Assembly: GCF_004348525.1 (NCBI RefSeq)
Contig: NZ_SMKG01000031.1
Span: forward strand, 1-41,314
Reading direction: 5' to 3'
Length of the DNA stretch: 41,314 nucleotides
Source of the DNA: Micromonospora sp. 15K316
GTDB taxonomy: Bacteria; Actinomycetota; Actinomycetes; Mycobacteriales; Micromonosporaceae
Shown here: piece by piece, positions 1 through 8,190 of the stretch
Position numbering within the stretch: the stretch's first letter is position 1
Layout of the letters: every line of letters begins with the position of its first letter
Notes under the pieces: model-generated
Told to the model about the DNA's origin: nothing
Seen by the model: the letters and a program-made list of their open reading frames with translations, nothing else
The model's database searches: none
Position numbers and translations under genes: made by a program

Positions 1-136
1 GGGTGGGGGACGACGGGCGGGCCCCGGCCGAGGTGGCGCCGAGTAGCGGCACCGTGCCGACCAGGAGGGCGATCGCGGCGGCGCTCGCCAGCCGCCGTAC
101 GGGGACTATCCGGAATGGACGGGTCGACGGGGCCAT
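1..136 (-). CDS. N-terminus of an exported protein (partial, runs off window)
   Basis: An open frame on the minus strand begins at ATG 136 and runs off the left edge, giving 45 residues. The start is chosen by a good ribosome binding site, AGAGGGGA, about 6 nt upstream. The peptide looks like a signal sequence: a basic N-region ending in VRRLAS, a hydrophobic core (AAAIALLVGTVPLLG) and an A-x-A type end (TSAGA). The frame starts only 21 bp after the stop of the secreted beta-helix protein (158-2065), so the two are probably co-transcribed and both products exported. The mature domain is outside the window, so no function can be given. Confidence 0.6.
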   Translation of the reverse strand, partial: MAPSTRPFRIVPVRRLASAAAIALLVGTVPLLGATSAGARPSSPT

Positions 137-157
137 GCACTTCCCCTCTCGGGTGGA

Positions 158-2065
158 TCACATTGGCCGGAGCCTATGGCCGCGCGCTCGGGAAGGGCAA
201 GATCCCATCGACGTCGGTAGCTCGACCGGCGCGCCCACCCTCGTCGTGTCGGCCGCTTCGCCCACCCCGTTCACCACGTGGTCGATCGTCCCCGCGTTCA
301 GGTTGACGGTCATGACGTGGTGCAGCCGTACGCCGGGCGCCTCCGGGACCTCGAAACCGTTAGCCGTGTGGATCGACGGGTTGTTCTGGTTGAAGACGTA
401 GACGCCACCGCCGTGCAGGGTGTGGTGGCGCACCCGGTCACCGACCTTGTAGCCGGCCCACCCCTCGACGTCGCCGTTCATCCAGTCGGCCTGCGTCGGC
501 GGGTCGTACGGCAGCTCGTTCTGGTAGAGGATCGTCGTGCCGTGGTCGCCGTTCCAGACCGTGTTGTACCGCTGGAAGTGCTCCACGAAGAGGCCGGTCG
601 CGGTCACGTGGTCGCCGTTGATCACGGCGCCGTAGCGGCCGGTGTTGGTCCGCCAGCGCTCGGTGTCGCCGTTGACGCCCTCGGTGAAGCCCTCCACGCC
701 GTGGTCGCCGCGCCAGACCCAGGTGTGGTCGATGAGCACGTGGTCGCTGTTCACCTCCAGGGCGATGTTCGTCCGGCCGATGTGCGGGCCGCCGACGCGG
801 AAGTACACGTCGGAGAGGGTCGTCGGGTTGGACGGGCTGCCCCCGTCGCGGCCGTGCCGGTCGCCGACGCGCAGCAGGACGGGCGACTCCCGCAGGCCGG
901 CGTCGATGGTCACGCCGGCCACGACCACGCCGGGGACGTCGGCCACCTCCAGCGGCACCGCGCCGTTCACGGCGGTGAGGGTGGCGTGGCCCAGACCCAG
1001 GACGACGGTGTCGGCCCGCTTGACCTCGATGCCGCGGGCGATGTCGTACCCGCCCGGGGTCAGCAGGAGGTGCTTGCCGCGGGCGAGCTGACTGTTGATG
1101 GTCCGCACCGAGTCGCCGGGGCGAGCCACGAAGAAGTCGTCGATCGGGATGCTACGGCCGGGCGTGATCCCGTTCGCCCAGGAGACGCCCCGGCTGTCGC
1201 GTTGCGCTGCGGGCACCCGGACGTGGTACCGGCCCTTGCCGTCGACGTACAGGTACGGCTTCTCCCGGCTGACCGGGGTGGTGTCGAGCGTGGTGTACGG
1301 CGGGTCGGGGAAGGTGGCGTCGGCGGGCGCGCCCACGACGCCGGCGAAGACCTGGTTCCAGACCGCGTTCGACCAGCCGGCGATCTCGCTGTTGCGGGTG
1401 AGCCACTGTTGCTGCGAGCCGTTGGTGGTGGCGGGCAGCCGCGAGTCGGCGATGAAGCCCCCGCTGGCGTACTGCGGGCCGGCGGTGCAGTAGTCCATCA
1501 GGGACAGCCCGCCACCACCGACGTCCAGCCGGCGCATCGAGACCGCCTGGGACACCGCCCAGAAGTTCGCCGAGGAGCGGCAGCCGTCCTGACCTGCCGC
1601 GTTGACGGTGAGCGAGAGGTTCGACAGCATGCGCCAGAAGTTGACAAGCGCGATGCAGTTGCCCGTGCCGCCGTCGGCGAGGCACCTGTTGTACGCCTCG
1701 ATCTTGCCGTTGATCCGTACGTCGGTGGGCGACGCGCCGAGGCCCGCGATCTCGGTGTAGTAGCCGACCTTGATCTGCAGCGGCTGCTCCGGAGTGCCGT
1801 AGCTGCCCGGCTTGAAGAGGAACGCCTGCCGCTGGGTGCCCATCTCGGCGTCCACCTGCCGCGCGTACGTCGCGTCGAGGGTCGCCTGGATGTCACCGAC
1901 CGGCATGCCGGGGTCGAAGACGGTGACGTGGGGGCCGAGGTCCGGCGTGCGGTGCCGGGGCGGGCCGGCGCTGGCGGTCGCGCTCGTCGTGGCGACGGTG
2001 GCGCAGAGCACCAGCCCGAGGGCGACTGCCCGGCCGAGTCGCCGGGCGCCTGGAGATTGGCTCAT
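158..2065 (-). CDS. Secreted right-handed beta-helix protein (pectate-lyase/GH55-like fold)
   Basis: A 635-residue exported protein. Residues 1-33 are a signal peptide (basic RRLGR, hydrophobic core, cleavage near ASA-G). The rest has the repetitive short-strand look of a parallel beta-helix, with repeated segments such as HVTATGLFVEHF and RADTVVLGLGHATL. I recognise it as a family common in Streptomyces and relatives, often mislabelled 'adenylyl cyclase' or 'coagulation factor 5/8 domain protein'; it resembles GH55 and pectate-lyase folds, but its substrate is unknown to me. Start ATG 2065 is preferred over ATG 2179 because GAAGGA lies 9 nt upstream and the signal peptide then starts correctly. 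A LacI-type operator at 2135-2146 suggests sugar-controlled expression. Sugar binding or cleavage is inference. Confidence 0.72.
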   Translation of the reverse strand: MSQSPGARRLGRAVALGLVLCATVATTSATASAGPPRHRTPDLGPHVTVFDPGMPVGDIQATLDATYARQVDAEMGTQRQAFLFKPGSYGTPEQPLQIKVGYYTEIAGLGASPTDVRINGKIEAYNRCLADGGTGNCIALVNFWRMLSNLSLTVNAAGQDGCRSSANFWAVSQAVSMRRLDVGGGGLSLMDYCTAGPQYASGGFIADSRLPATTNGSQQQWLTRNSEIAGWSNAVWNQVFAGVVGAPADATFPDPPYTTLDTTPVSREKPYLYVDGKGRYHVRVPAAQRDSRGVSWANGITPGRSIPIDDFFVARPGDSVRTINSQLARGKHLLLTPGGYDIARGIEVKRADTVVLGLGHATLTAVNGAVPLEVADVPGVVVAGVTIDAGLRESPVLLRVGDRHGRDGGSPSNPTTLSDVYFRVGGPHIGRTNIALEVNSDHVLIDHTWVWRGDHGVEGFTEGVNGDTERWRTNTGRYGAVINGDHVTATGLFVEHFQRYNTVWNGDHGTTILYQNELPYDPPTQADWMNGDVEGWAGYKVGDRVRHHTLHGGGVYVFNQNNPSIHTANGFEVPEAPGVRLHHVMTVNLNAGTIDHVVNGVGEAADTTRVGAPVELPTSMGSCPSRARGHRLRPM

Positions 2066-2133
2066 CCGGGTTCGTCCTTCCCGCCGCGTCCGGAAGGGGT
2101 TCCGCCGGCGCGGCGACGTGGGGGAGGAGGCGG

Positions 2134-2147
2134 TGAGAGCGCTCTCT
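2134..2147. promoter_or_regulatory. LacI-family-type operator palindrome
   Basis: GAGAGCGCTCTC at 2135-2146 is a perfect 12-bp palindrome with the central GAGCGCTC typical of actinobacterial LacI-family sites such as CebR/CelR boxes. It lies 70 bp upstream of the start of the secreted beta-helix gene. No LacI gene is present in the window, so the regulator would act from elsewhere. Confidence 0.6.
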
Positions 2148-2265
2148 CGTGCCTCCGGACTTGGTCCGCGTCGAATCAATTGATCGGCATGTTTCTACCC
2201 GGTAAATCCGTCGCGCGCTACGGCCGGGCGCCTCGAATCTCCGCCCTCGGGGAAGGCCGTCCGGA

Positions 2266-2781
2266 TCAGCGCTGCCCGCCGGGCGTGGGCCGCCGCGGTG
2301 CGGCCTCCGCGTACCGGTTTCGCATGATCTCGCTGGCGGCCGGGCCGGCGGCGAAGACGAAGTTCTCCGGGTCGAGCTCCCGCCCGGTTCTCCGGTCCAC
2401 CACCACGGGCTCGACCTCGGTCCCGGTCTCCCGGTCGACCAGGATCATGCTGCGCTGCTCGGGGTCGAGCCGGGAGTTGCCCCAGGCGGCGAGCGTGACG
2501 ATCACCGGTCGCAGGCTGCGGCCCAGTTCAGTCAGGACGTACTCGTAACGGTCGGGGTGGGTCTGGTAGCGGCGGCGCTCCAGCAGCCCGTTGCCGGTCA
2601 GCGTCCGGAGTCGGCTGGTCAGGATGCTGGAGGAGATCCTCAGGTTCTCCTGGAACTGATCGAAGCGGGTGTAGCCGTCGAAGGCGTCGTGGAGGATCAG
2701 GAGGGTCCACCACTCGCCCACCACCCCGAGCGTCGCGGAGAGCGGGCACTCGCGGTCCTCCAGGCGGATCTTGCCGGCCAT
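2266..2781 (-). CDS. HxlR-family winged-helix transcriptional regulator
   Basis: A 171-residue HxlR/DUF24 regulator. The N-terminal half has the family signature: a Cys near the start (ECPLSATLGVVGEWW), then the winged helix with RFDQFQENLRISSSILTSRL and a wing at GLLERRRYQTHPDRYEYVLT. The C-terminal extension after about residue 105 (GTEVEPVVVDRRTGREL) is longer than in minimal HxlR proteins. The conserved Cys at position 13 could serve as a redox or electrophile sensor as in YodB/HypR; that is inference. Start ATG 2781 has GAGGAG 5 nt upstream. The gene is divergent from the SnoaL-like gene at 2900, and dyads at 2813-2832 lie between them, so it probably controls that gene and itself. Confidence 0.88.
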   Translation of the reverse strand: MAGKIRLEDRECPLSATLGVVGEWWTLLILHDAFDGYTRFDQFQENLRISSSILTSRLRTLTGNGLLERRRYQTHPDRYEYVLTELGRSLRPVIVTLAAWGNSRLDPEQRSMILVDRETGTEVEPVVVDRRTGRELDPENFVFAAGPAASEIMRNRYAEAAPRRPTPGGQR

Positions 2782-2812
2782 CCTTGCTCCTCACCGAGTT
2801 GGTGCTAATGTC

Positions 2813-2832
2813 GAAGTGACTAACTTCTAGTT
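2813..2832. promoter_or_regulatory. Overlapping dyads between hxlR and snoaL-like genes
   Basis: Three nested inverted repeats lie here: GAAGT-N5-ACTTC (2813-2827), ACTA-N5-TAGT (2819-2831) and AACT-N3-AGTT (2822-2832). ACTA/TAGT half-sites resemble known HxlR/YodB-type operators. The site sits in the only AT-rich part of the divergent intergenic region, where both promoters would be. Binding by the adjacent HxlR protein is inferred. Confidence 0.5.
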
Positions 2833-2899
2833 CAGCAGTAACAGTACGACGCCGTCGCGCGTCCGTCTCGTGCCGCCCCTCGTCGTCAAGGAGTCGTTC

Positions 2900-3223
2900 A
2901 TGACCGAGACCCCCGAGATCATCCGCCGCTACTTCGAGCTGGCCGGCCGGCCGGACACCGACGCCTACTTCGAACTCTTCGCCGACGACGCCGTGGTCGA
3001 GGACGAGGGGAGGACGTACGAGGGCATCGCGGCGATCCGCGCCTGGCGTGGTGCGGTGCCCCTGGTGACGTACGAGATCACGGACGTCGAGGACACCTCC
3101 GAGGGCACCGTGGTCACGGCGACCATCAGCGGCGACTTCCCCGGCAGCCCCTTCGCCGGCCTGCGGTACCGCTTCGAGGAGTACGACGGAGGCCGGATCC
3201 GCCGGCTCCGGATCGCGCCCTGA
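2900..3223 (+). CDS. SnoaL-like / nuclear transport factor 2-fold protein
   Basis: A 107-residue single-domain protein of the SnoaL-like NTF2 superfamily. It shows the usual pattern: N-terminal helix (EIIRRYFELAGRPDTDAYFELFADDAVVED), a central segment GIAAIRAWRG, and a C-terminal strand with FRYRFEEYDGGRIRRLRI-type sequence. Such proteins can be cyclases, isomerases or simple ligand binders; nothing here fixes the reaction. ATG 2900 is preferred over ATG 2870 because AAGGAG is 7 nt upstream. Divergent from the HxlR regulator, which suggests expression is induced by a small molecule. Confidence 0.82.
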   Translation: MTETPEIIRRYFELAGRPDTDAYFELFADDAVVEDEGRTYEGIAAIRAWRGAVPLVTYEITDVEDTSEGTVVTATISGDFPGSPFAGLRYRFEEYDGGRIRRLRIAP

Positions 3224-3266
3224 CCGTGGCGGCCCGGAAGCCGAGACTCGCTCATGTCCGTCGGGC

Positions 3267-3272
3267 TAGATT
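3267..3272 (+). promoter_or_regulatory. -10 box TAGATT for a leaderless transcript
   Basis: TAGATT (3267-3272) is followed by exactly 6 nt and then GTG 3279, so the transcript would start at the start codon. No good -35 hexamer is visible. The same spacing recurs before several other genes in this window. Confidence 0.5.
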
Positions 3273-3278
3273 CTGGAG

Positions 3279-4070
3279 GTGGATCCCCGAACCGGCGCTC
3301 TGGAGGCACTGAAGACGGATCCCGACACCGTCTCGATCCGCCGTTCGCTCGAGGTCTACTACGGCGACCCGGCGCGTGAGGCGGCCATGGACGCCTTCTA
3401 TGCGCGCTTCGTCCGGCCTGGCGACCTCGTCTTCGACATCGGCGCGCACGTGGGTGACCGGGTGGGTAGCTTCCGCCGGCTCGGCGCCCGCGTGGTCGCC
3501 GTCGAGCCGCAGCCGACCTGTACGCGGGCGCTGCGGGCGATCTACCACGACGACGCCGAGGTGACAGTCGTCGAGGCGGTCTGCGCCGCCGAGGCGGGGA
3601 GCCTCTCCTTCAACGTCAACTCCGCCAACCCGACCATCTCCACCGCCTCGCCGCACTTCATCCGGGCCGCCGACGGCGCGGCCGGCTGGGAGGGGGAACG
3701 GTGGGACGTGCGGATCGACGTCGCGTCGCTGACGCTCGACGAGCTGATCGCCGCGCACGGGGTGCCCGCCTTCGTGAAGATCGACGTCGAGGGGTACGAG
3801 GACGAGGTGCTCGCCGGCCTGGGCCGCCCGGTGCCCGCGCTCTCCTTCGAGTTCACCACGATCGAGCGTGCGGTCGCGCAGCGGTGCCTGCGCCGATTGA
3901 CCGGGCTCGGCTTCCCGGCCTTCAACCTCGCGCTCGGCGACGCCATGGCGCTGGCCTCCCCGGACTGGATGGCCGCGCCGCGGATGGCCGCGTACCTGCG
4001 TGCGCTGCCGCACGAGGCCAACTCCGGGGACGTGTACGCCGTCTCCCGGGCGCTGCGGCGCCTCGGCTGA
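3279..4070 (+). CDS. FkbM-family methyltransferase
   Basis: A 263-residue SAM-dependent methyltransferase of the FkbM type, which methylates hydroxyls on sugars or natural products. Motif I is VFDIGAHVGDRVGSFRRLG (about residues 50-68), followed by the acidic strand VVAVEPQ, and the family hallmark FVKIDVEGYEDEVLAGL (about 165-181). An upstream in-frame stop at 3267 leaves GTG 3279 as the first usable start. There is no ribosome binding site, but TAGATT ends 6 nt upstream, so a leaderless mRNA is likely. No glycosyltransferase or pathway gene is nearby, so the substrate cannot be guessed. Confidence 0.87.
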   Translation: MDPRTGALEALKTDPDTVSIRRSLEVYYGDPAREAAMDAFYARFVRPGDLVFDIGAHVGDRVGSFRRLGARVVAVEPQPTCTRALRAIYHDDAEVTVVEAVCAAEAGSLSFNVNSANPTISTASPHFIRAADGAAGWEGERWDVRIDVASLTLDELIAAHGVPAFVKIDVEGYEDEVLAGLGRPVPALSFEFTTIERAVAQRCLRRLTGLGFPAFNLALGDAMALASPDWMAAPRMAAYLRALPHEANSGDVYAVSRALRRLG

Positions 4071-4102
4071 CGACGTGCCCGGCTGCGGGACGCCCACCAT
4101 CC

Positions 4103-4126
4103 TTGGCATTGCACCTGCATTGTCAA
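4103..4126. promoter_or_regulatory. Imperfect copy of the upstream operator of the PEP-utilising enzyme
   Basis: This 24-bp stretch contains two GCATTG units (4106-4111 and 4117-4122) bracketed by TTG and CAA. It is an imperfect inverted repeat and shares the GCATTG element with the perfect palindrome 12 bp further on. It is probably a second, weaker site for the same protein. Confidence 0.45.
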
Positions 4127-4137
4127 ACGGGTAGCCT

Positions 4138-4165
4138 CCTTTGCAATGCATATGCATTGCAAAGG
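4138..4165. promoter_or_regulatory. 28-bp perfect palindrome overlapping the RBS region of the PEP-utilising enzyme gene
   Basis: The left half CCTTTGCAATGCAT (4138-4151) is followed immediately by its exact reverse complement (4152-4165). The centre is TGCATATGCA. The right end runs into the GGGGG ribosome binding site (4164-4168) of the gene starting at 4176. A perfect dyad of this length without spacer is typical of TetR-family operators. The TetR gene two positions downstream (6646-7290) is the obvious candidate, which is inference. As RNA it would also form a long hairpin next to the RBS. Confidence 0.75.
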
Positions 4166-4175
4166 GGGTGCGTCG

Positions 4176-6575
4176 ATGCACGTGATCGCGTTGTCCGAGC
4201 TGGCCGACGGGATGGCCGACCTGGTCGGCGGCAAGGCAGCCGGCCTGGGGGCGCTGATCCGGCTCGGTGAACGGGTGCCGGCCGGCTTCTGCGTCACCAC
4301 CGCGGCCCAGGCGGCGGGCGTGCTCCCGGCGGCGGAGATCGAGGCGGCGTACCGGCAGCTCGGCGGCGGCCCGGTGGCCGTACGCTCCAGCGCCACCGCC
4401 GAGGACCTGCCCGACGCCAGCTTCGCCGGGATCCAGGACACGTTCCTCGGCGTCACCGGCCTCGCCGACCTGCTGTCGGCCGTCGAGAAGTGCCGGCACT
4501 CGCTGCACGCCGACCGTGCCGTCGCCTACCGGGACGCCCACGACATCGACCACGGGTCCGTGCGGATGGCGGTCGTCGTGCAGCGGATGGTCGACGCCGC
4601 GGTCGCGGGTGTGCTCTTCACCGCCAACCCGGTCACCGGCCGGCGGACCGAGATGGTCGTCGAGGCCGCCGCCGGCCTCGGTACGGCCGTCGTGGACGGC
4701 GCCGGCGACGTCGACAGGTACGTCCTCGACGGGTCGCCGCGGCCCGCCCAGGGCTCGCTGACGGCCGCCCAGCTCGACGAGCTGCACGCCGTGGGCGAGC
4801 GGCTCCAGCGGCGGCTCGGCGCGCCGCAGGACGTCGAGTGGGCCTACGACCGGCAGGGCGTGCTCTGGCTGCTCCAGTCGCGGCCGATCACCACCCTCTT
4901 CCCCCTCCCACCGGCCACCGACGACCCCGAGCCGCGCGTGTACCTGGAGTTCGGGCACGTGCAGGGCATGCTGCGTCCGGTCACCCCGATGGGCATGTCG
5001 ACGTTGAAGTCGGTGATCGTGGCGATGCTCGCCAGCCTCGGGCTGCGGGTCGAGGTCACCGACATCGGCGGGCGGCTCTACGGCGACCTGACCGACCTGG
5101 CCCGGGACCCGTCCGCCCGCAAGCGGCTGGTCAAGCTGATGGCCGTCGACTTCGGCCCGCGCGCCCAGGCGGTGATGGAGCGCGTGCTCGACGACCCCCG
5201 TTTCGCGCCACGGCGCGGCCGCAGGGCCGAACGCGGCGGCACACCGGACGCGCGGACGGCGCTGCGGGCACTGATCGGCGTGCTCCGGGCGCTGGCCCGG
5301 CCGGCGGCCGCCCGAACCCGGTTGTTCCGGGAGATCGACCGGCTCGCCGCCGATTCGGCCGCCCCGGCCGAGCTGCGCACCGCCGCCGACCGGCTCCAGT
5401 TCGTCCGGCACGAGGAGGCGTCGTCGTCGGGCGCGGACGCCATCGTCTGGCCCATCGTCGCCGGCATGCTGGCGGCCGCCCTCCCCGGCCACCTGCTCAA
5501 GGGCGTCGCCGAGCGCGACGAGATCGACACCGTGCTCGGCGGCATGCCGCACAACGTCACCATCGAGATGGACCTCGCCCTGTGGCGGCTCACCGAACGG
5601 GCCCGGGAGCATCGTGACCTGCTGCTCAGCACCGCGCCGGGTGAGCTGGCCGACCGGTACCGGCGCGGCACCCTGCCCGAGATCGGGCTCGCGGCGTTCC
5701 TGGACCGCTACGGTCACCGCGCCGTCGCCGAGGTCGACCTCGGGGTTCCCCGCTGGGCGGAGGACCCGACGCCGGTCTTCGCGATGATCGCCAACTATCT
5801 GCGGGTCACCGACCCCGAGCAGGCGCCCGACCGGCGGTTCGCCCGCGCCGCCGCCACGGCCGAGGCCACCCTCGACCGGCTCGTGGTACGGGCCCGCCGC
5901 CGGCGACCGGTCCGCGGTCGAATCGCCGGCTTCCTGCTGCGCCGGGCCAGGTCGCTGGCGGGCCTGCGCGAGGCCGGCAAGTTCGCCGGCCTGTACCGGC
6001 TGCGTGAGATGCGACGCCAGTTGCTGCTCATCGGCGCCGACCTGGCCGACGGCGGCCTGCTGGCGCGGCCCGACGACATCATGTTCCTGAACCTGGAGGA
6101 GGTGGCGGCGGCCGTGCACCAGGGCGTCGACCAGCGTCCGACGGTCGTCGCCCGCCGCGCCGTTCACGAGCGGGAACTGCGCCGCCGTACCGTGCCGGTG
6201 GCCCTGCTCTCCGACGGCACCGACCTCGAGGCCGCGCTGCCGGTGCCGGCCGTGGCGTCCGGCGCGCTGCGCGGGGTCGGCGCGGCGGCCGGTGCGGCGA
6301 CCGGGCCGGCACGGGTGGTGCGCGACCCGGCCACCGCCCGACTGGAGCCCGGCGAGATCCTGGTCGCGCCGACCACCGATCCCGGCTGGACGCCGCTCTT
6401 CCTCACCGCCGCCGGGCTGGTCACCGAGACCGGCGCGGTGATGGCGCACGGCCCCACTGTCGCCCGGGAGTACGGCATCCCCGCCGTCATCTGCGTGCCG
6501 GACGCCACCCGGCTGATCCGCACCGGCGACATCGTCACGGTGGACGCCGCGGCCGGGACCGTGACCGTGCGGTGA
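4176..6575 (+). CDS. PEP/pyruvate-binding phosphotransferase (PEP synthase / rifampicin phosphotransferase-like)
   Basis: A 799-residue, three-part enzyme. Residues about 1-245 form a PPDK-type ATP-grasp domain: GGKAAGLGAL (18-27), VRSSATAEDLPDASFAG (69-85), LFTANPVTG and WLLQSRPITTL. A long middle domain (about 260-680) begins with YLEFGHVQGM. The C-terminal swivelling PEP-utilising domain carries GAVMAHGPTVAREYGIPAV with the phospho-carrier His near 758. The order ATP domain, variable domain, His domain is that of rifampicin phosphotransferase (RPH) and of PEP synthases; the absence of a PEP/pyruvate C-terminal barrel favours an RPH-like enzyme that phosphorylates a small molecule. ATG 4176 is preferred over ATGs at 4146 and 4152 because GGGGG lies 7 nt upstream. 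Control by a 28-bp palindrome and a TetR gene 70 bp downstream fits an inducible detoxification gene. The substrate is unknown. Confidence 0.82.
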   Translation: MHVIALSELADGMADLVGGKAAGLGALIRLGERVPAGFCVTTAAQAAGVLPAAEIEAAYRQLGGGPVAVRSSATAEDLPDASFAGIQDTFLGVTGLADLLSAVEKCRHSLHADRAVAYRDAHDIDHGSVRMAVVVQRMVDAAVAGVLFTANPVTGRRTEMVVEAAAGLGTAVVDGAGDVDRYVLDGSPRPAQGSLTAAQLDELHAVGERLQRRLGAPQDVEWAYDRQGVLWLLQSRPITTLFPLPPATDDPEPRVYLEFGHVQGMLRPVTPMGMSTLKSVIVAMLASLGLRVEVTDIGGRLYGDLTDLARDPSARKRLVKLMAVDFGPRAQAVMERVLDDPRFAPRRGRRAERGGTPDARTALRALIGVLRALARPAAARTRLFREIDRLAADSAAPAELRTAADRLQFVRHEEASSSGADAIVWPIVAGMLAAALPGHLLKGVAERDEIDTVLGGMPHNVTIEMDLALWRLTERAREHRDLLLSTAPGELADRYRRGTLPEIGLAAFLDRYGHRAVAEVDLGVPRWAEDPTPVFAMIANYLRVTDPEQAPDRRFARAAATAEATLDRLVVRARRRRPVRGRIAGFLLRRARSLAGLREAGKFAGLYRLREMRRQLLLIGADLADGGLLARPDDIMFLNLEEVAAAVHQGVDQRPTVVARRAVHERELRRRTVPVALLSDGTDLEAALPVPAVASGALRGVGAAAGAATGPARVVRDPATARLEPGEILVAPTTDPGWTPLFLTAAGLVTETGAVMAHGPTVAREYGIPAVICVPDATRLIRTGDIVTVDAAAGTVTVR

Positions 6576-6645
6576 GCCGGAGACGCCGGTCCGCCCCGAC
6601 CGGCGACGATCAACCACCCACCCACCACGTGACAGCATGGGGACC

Positions 6646-7290
<645 letters not shown>

Positions 7291-7326
7291 GCCGCGTCGG
7301 CGGCGCGTCGCGCCCGGCACGACGGA

Positions 7327-8190
7327 TCAGCTGCTCAGCCGCTGGTAGCGCCGCACGGCGAGCGGCGCGGTCACCGCGATCAGCAGCACCGGCCAGCCGG
7401 CCGCGAGCAGGAGCGCGTGCTGCGCCGCCCAGGACTCCCCACCGATGCCCGGATTGCCGAAGAGGTCACGGGCCGCCGCCACGGTGGCCGAGAGCGGGTT
7501 CCAGGCGGCGATCGCGCCCAGCCACTCCGGCAGCAGCTCCGGGGCGACGAAGACGTTGGAGAGGGCGGTGAGCGGGAAGGCGAGCGGAAACACGATCACC
7601 GACACCGTGTCCGGGTTCGGCACCAGCAGGCCCAGCAGGATGCCCAGCCAGGTGAGCGCCAGCCGCAGCAGCAGGATCAATCCCACGGCGGCCACCGCGT
7701 CGCCCACCCCGTTGCGCCACCGCCAGCCGACGAGCAGCCCGCAGACCACCAGCACGGCCAGCTCCAGCAACGCACGGAGCAGGTCCGCCCCGGCCCGCCC
7801 GGTCAGCGGCGCGGAGCGGGCCATCGGCAGCGAACGGAACCGGTCGACCACACCGCGGCCGGCGTCCACGGCGATCTGCGACGCGGTGGCCCCCAGGCCG
7901 TACAGCATGGTCATCACGAACACCCCGGGGAGCAGGAACTCCCGGTAACTGCCGTCGCCGGGCACCGCCATGCCGCTGCCGAAGACGTACCCGAAGACGA
8001 GCACGAACATGATCGGCAGGCTGAAGTAGAGGACGATCTCCTCAGGCGAACGGATCACGTGCCGCATGTTCCGCCCGGTCATCACCCAGCCGTCGACCAC
8101 CGCCCAGCGCAGCCGGCTGAGCGGGCCCGCGGCTGACGCCCGCTCCGCGTGGCTCGACGGGACCCGAGGCGTCTCGACCGTCGTCGTCAC
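7327..8190 (-). CDS. ABC-2 type transporter permease (DrrB-like)
   Basis: A 287-residue membrane protein of the ABC-2/DrrB type, with about six membrane segments: IVLYFSLPIMFVLVFGYVF, FLLPGVFVMTMLYGLGATA, LLELAVLVVCGLLVGW, AVGLILLLRLALTWLGILLGLL, IVFPLAFPLTALSNVFVAP and ALLLAAGWPVLLIAVTAPLAV. The DrrB signature around GRGVVDRFRSLPMARSAPLTGR is present. The start ATG overlaps the stop of the ATPase gene by 4 nt (ATGA), so translation is coupled. With the ATPase it would form an exporter for hydrophobic drugs or lipids; the substrate is unknown. Confidence 0.9.
   Translation of the reverse strand: MTTTVETPRVPSSHAERASAAGPLSRLRWAVVDGWVMTGRNMRHVIRSPEEIVLYFSLPIMFVLVFGYVFGSGMAVPGDGSYREFLLPGVFVMTMLYGLGATASQIAVDAGRGVVDRFRSLPMARSAPLTGRAGADLLRALLELAVLVVCGLLVGWRWRNGVGDAVAAVGLILLLRLALTWLGILLGLLVPNPDTVSVIVFPLAFPLTALSNVFVAPELLPEWLGAIAAWNPLSATVAAARDLFGNPGIGGESWAAQHALLLAAGWPVLLIAVTAPLAVRRYQRLSS

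Noticed and set aside
278..2548. Long plus-strand open frame (756 codons) opposite the secreted protein and HxlR genes
   Set aside because: The sequence is dominated by Val, Arg, Gly, Asp and His in the way antisense frames of high-GC genes look. It has no domain, and it spans two real minus-strand genes.
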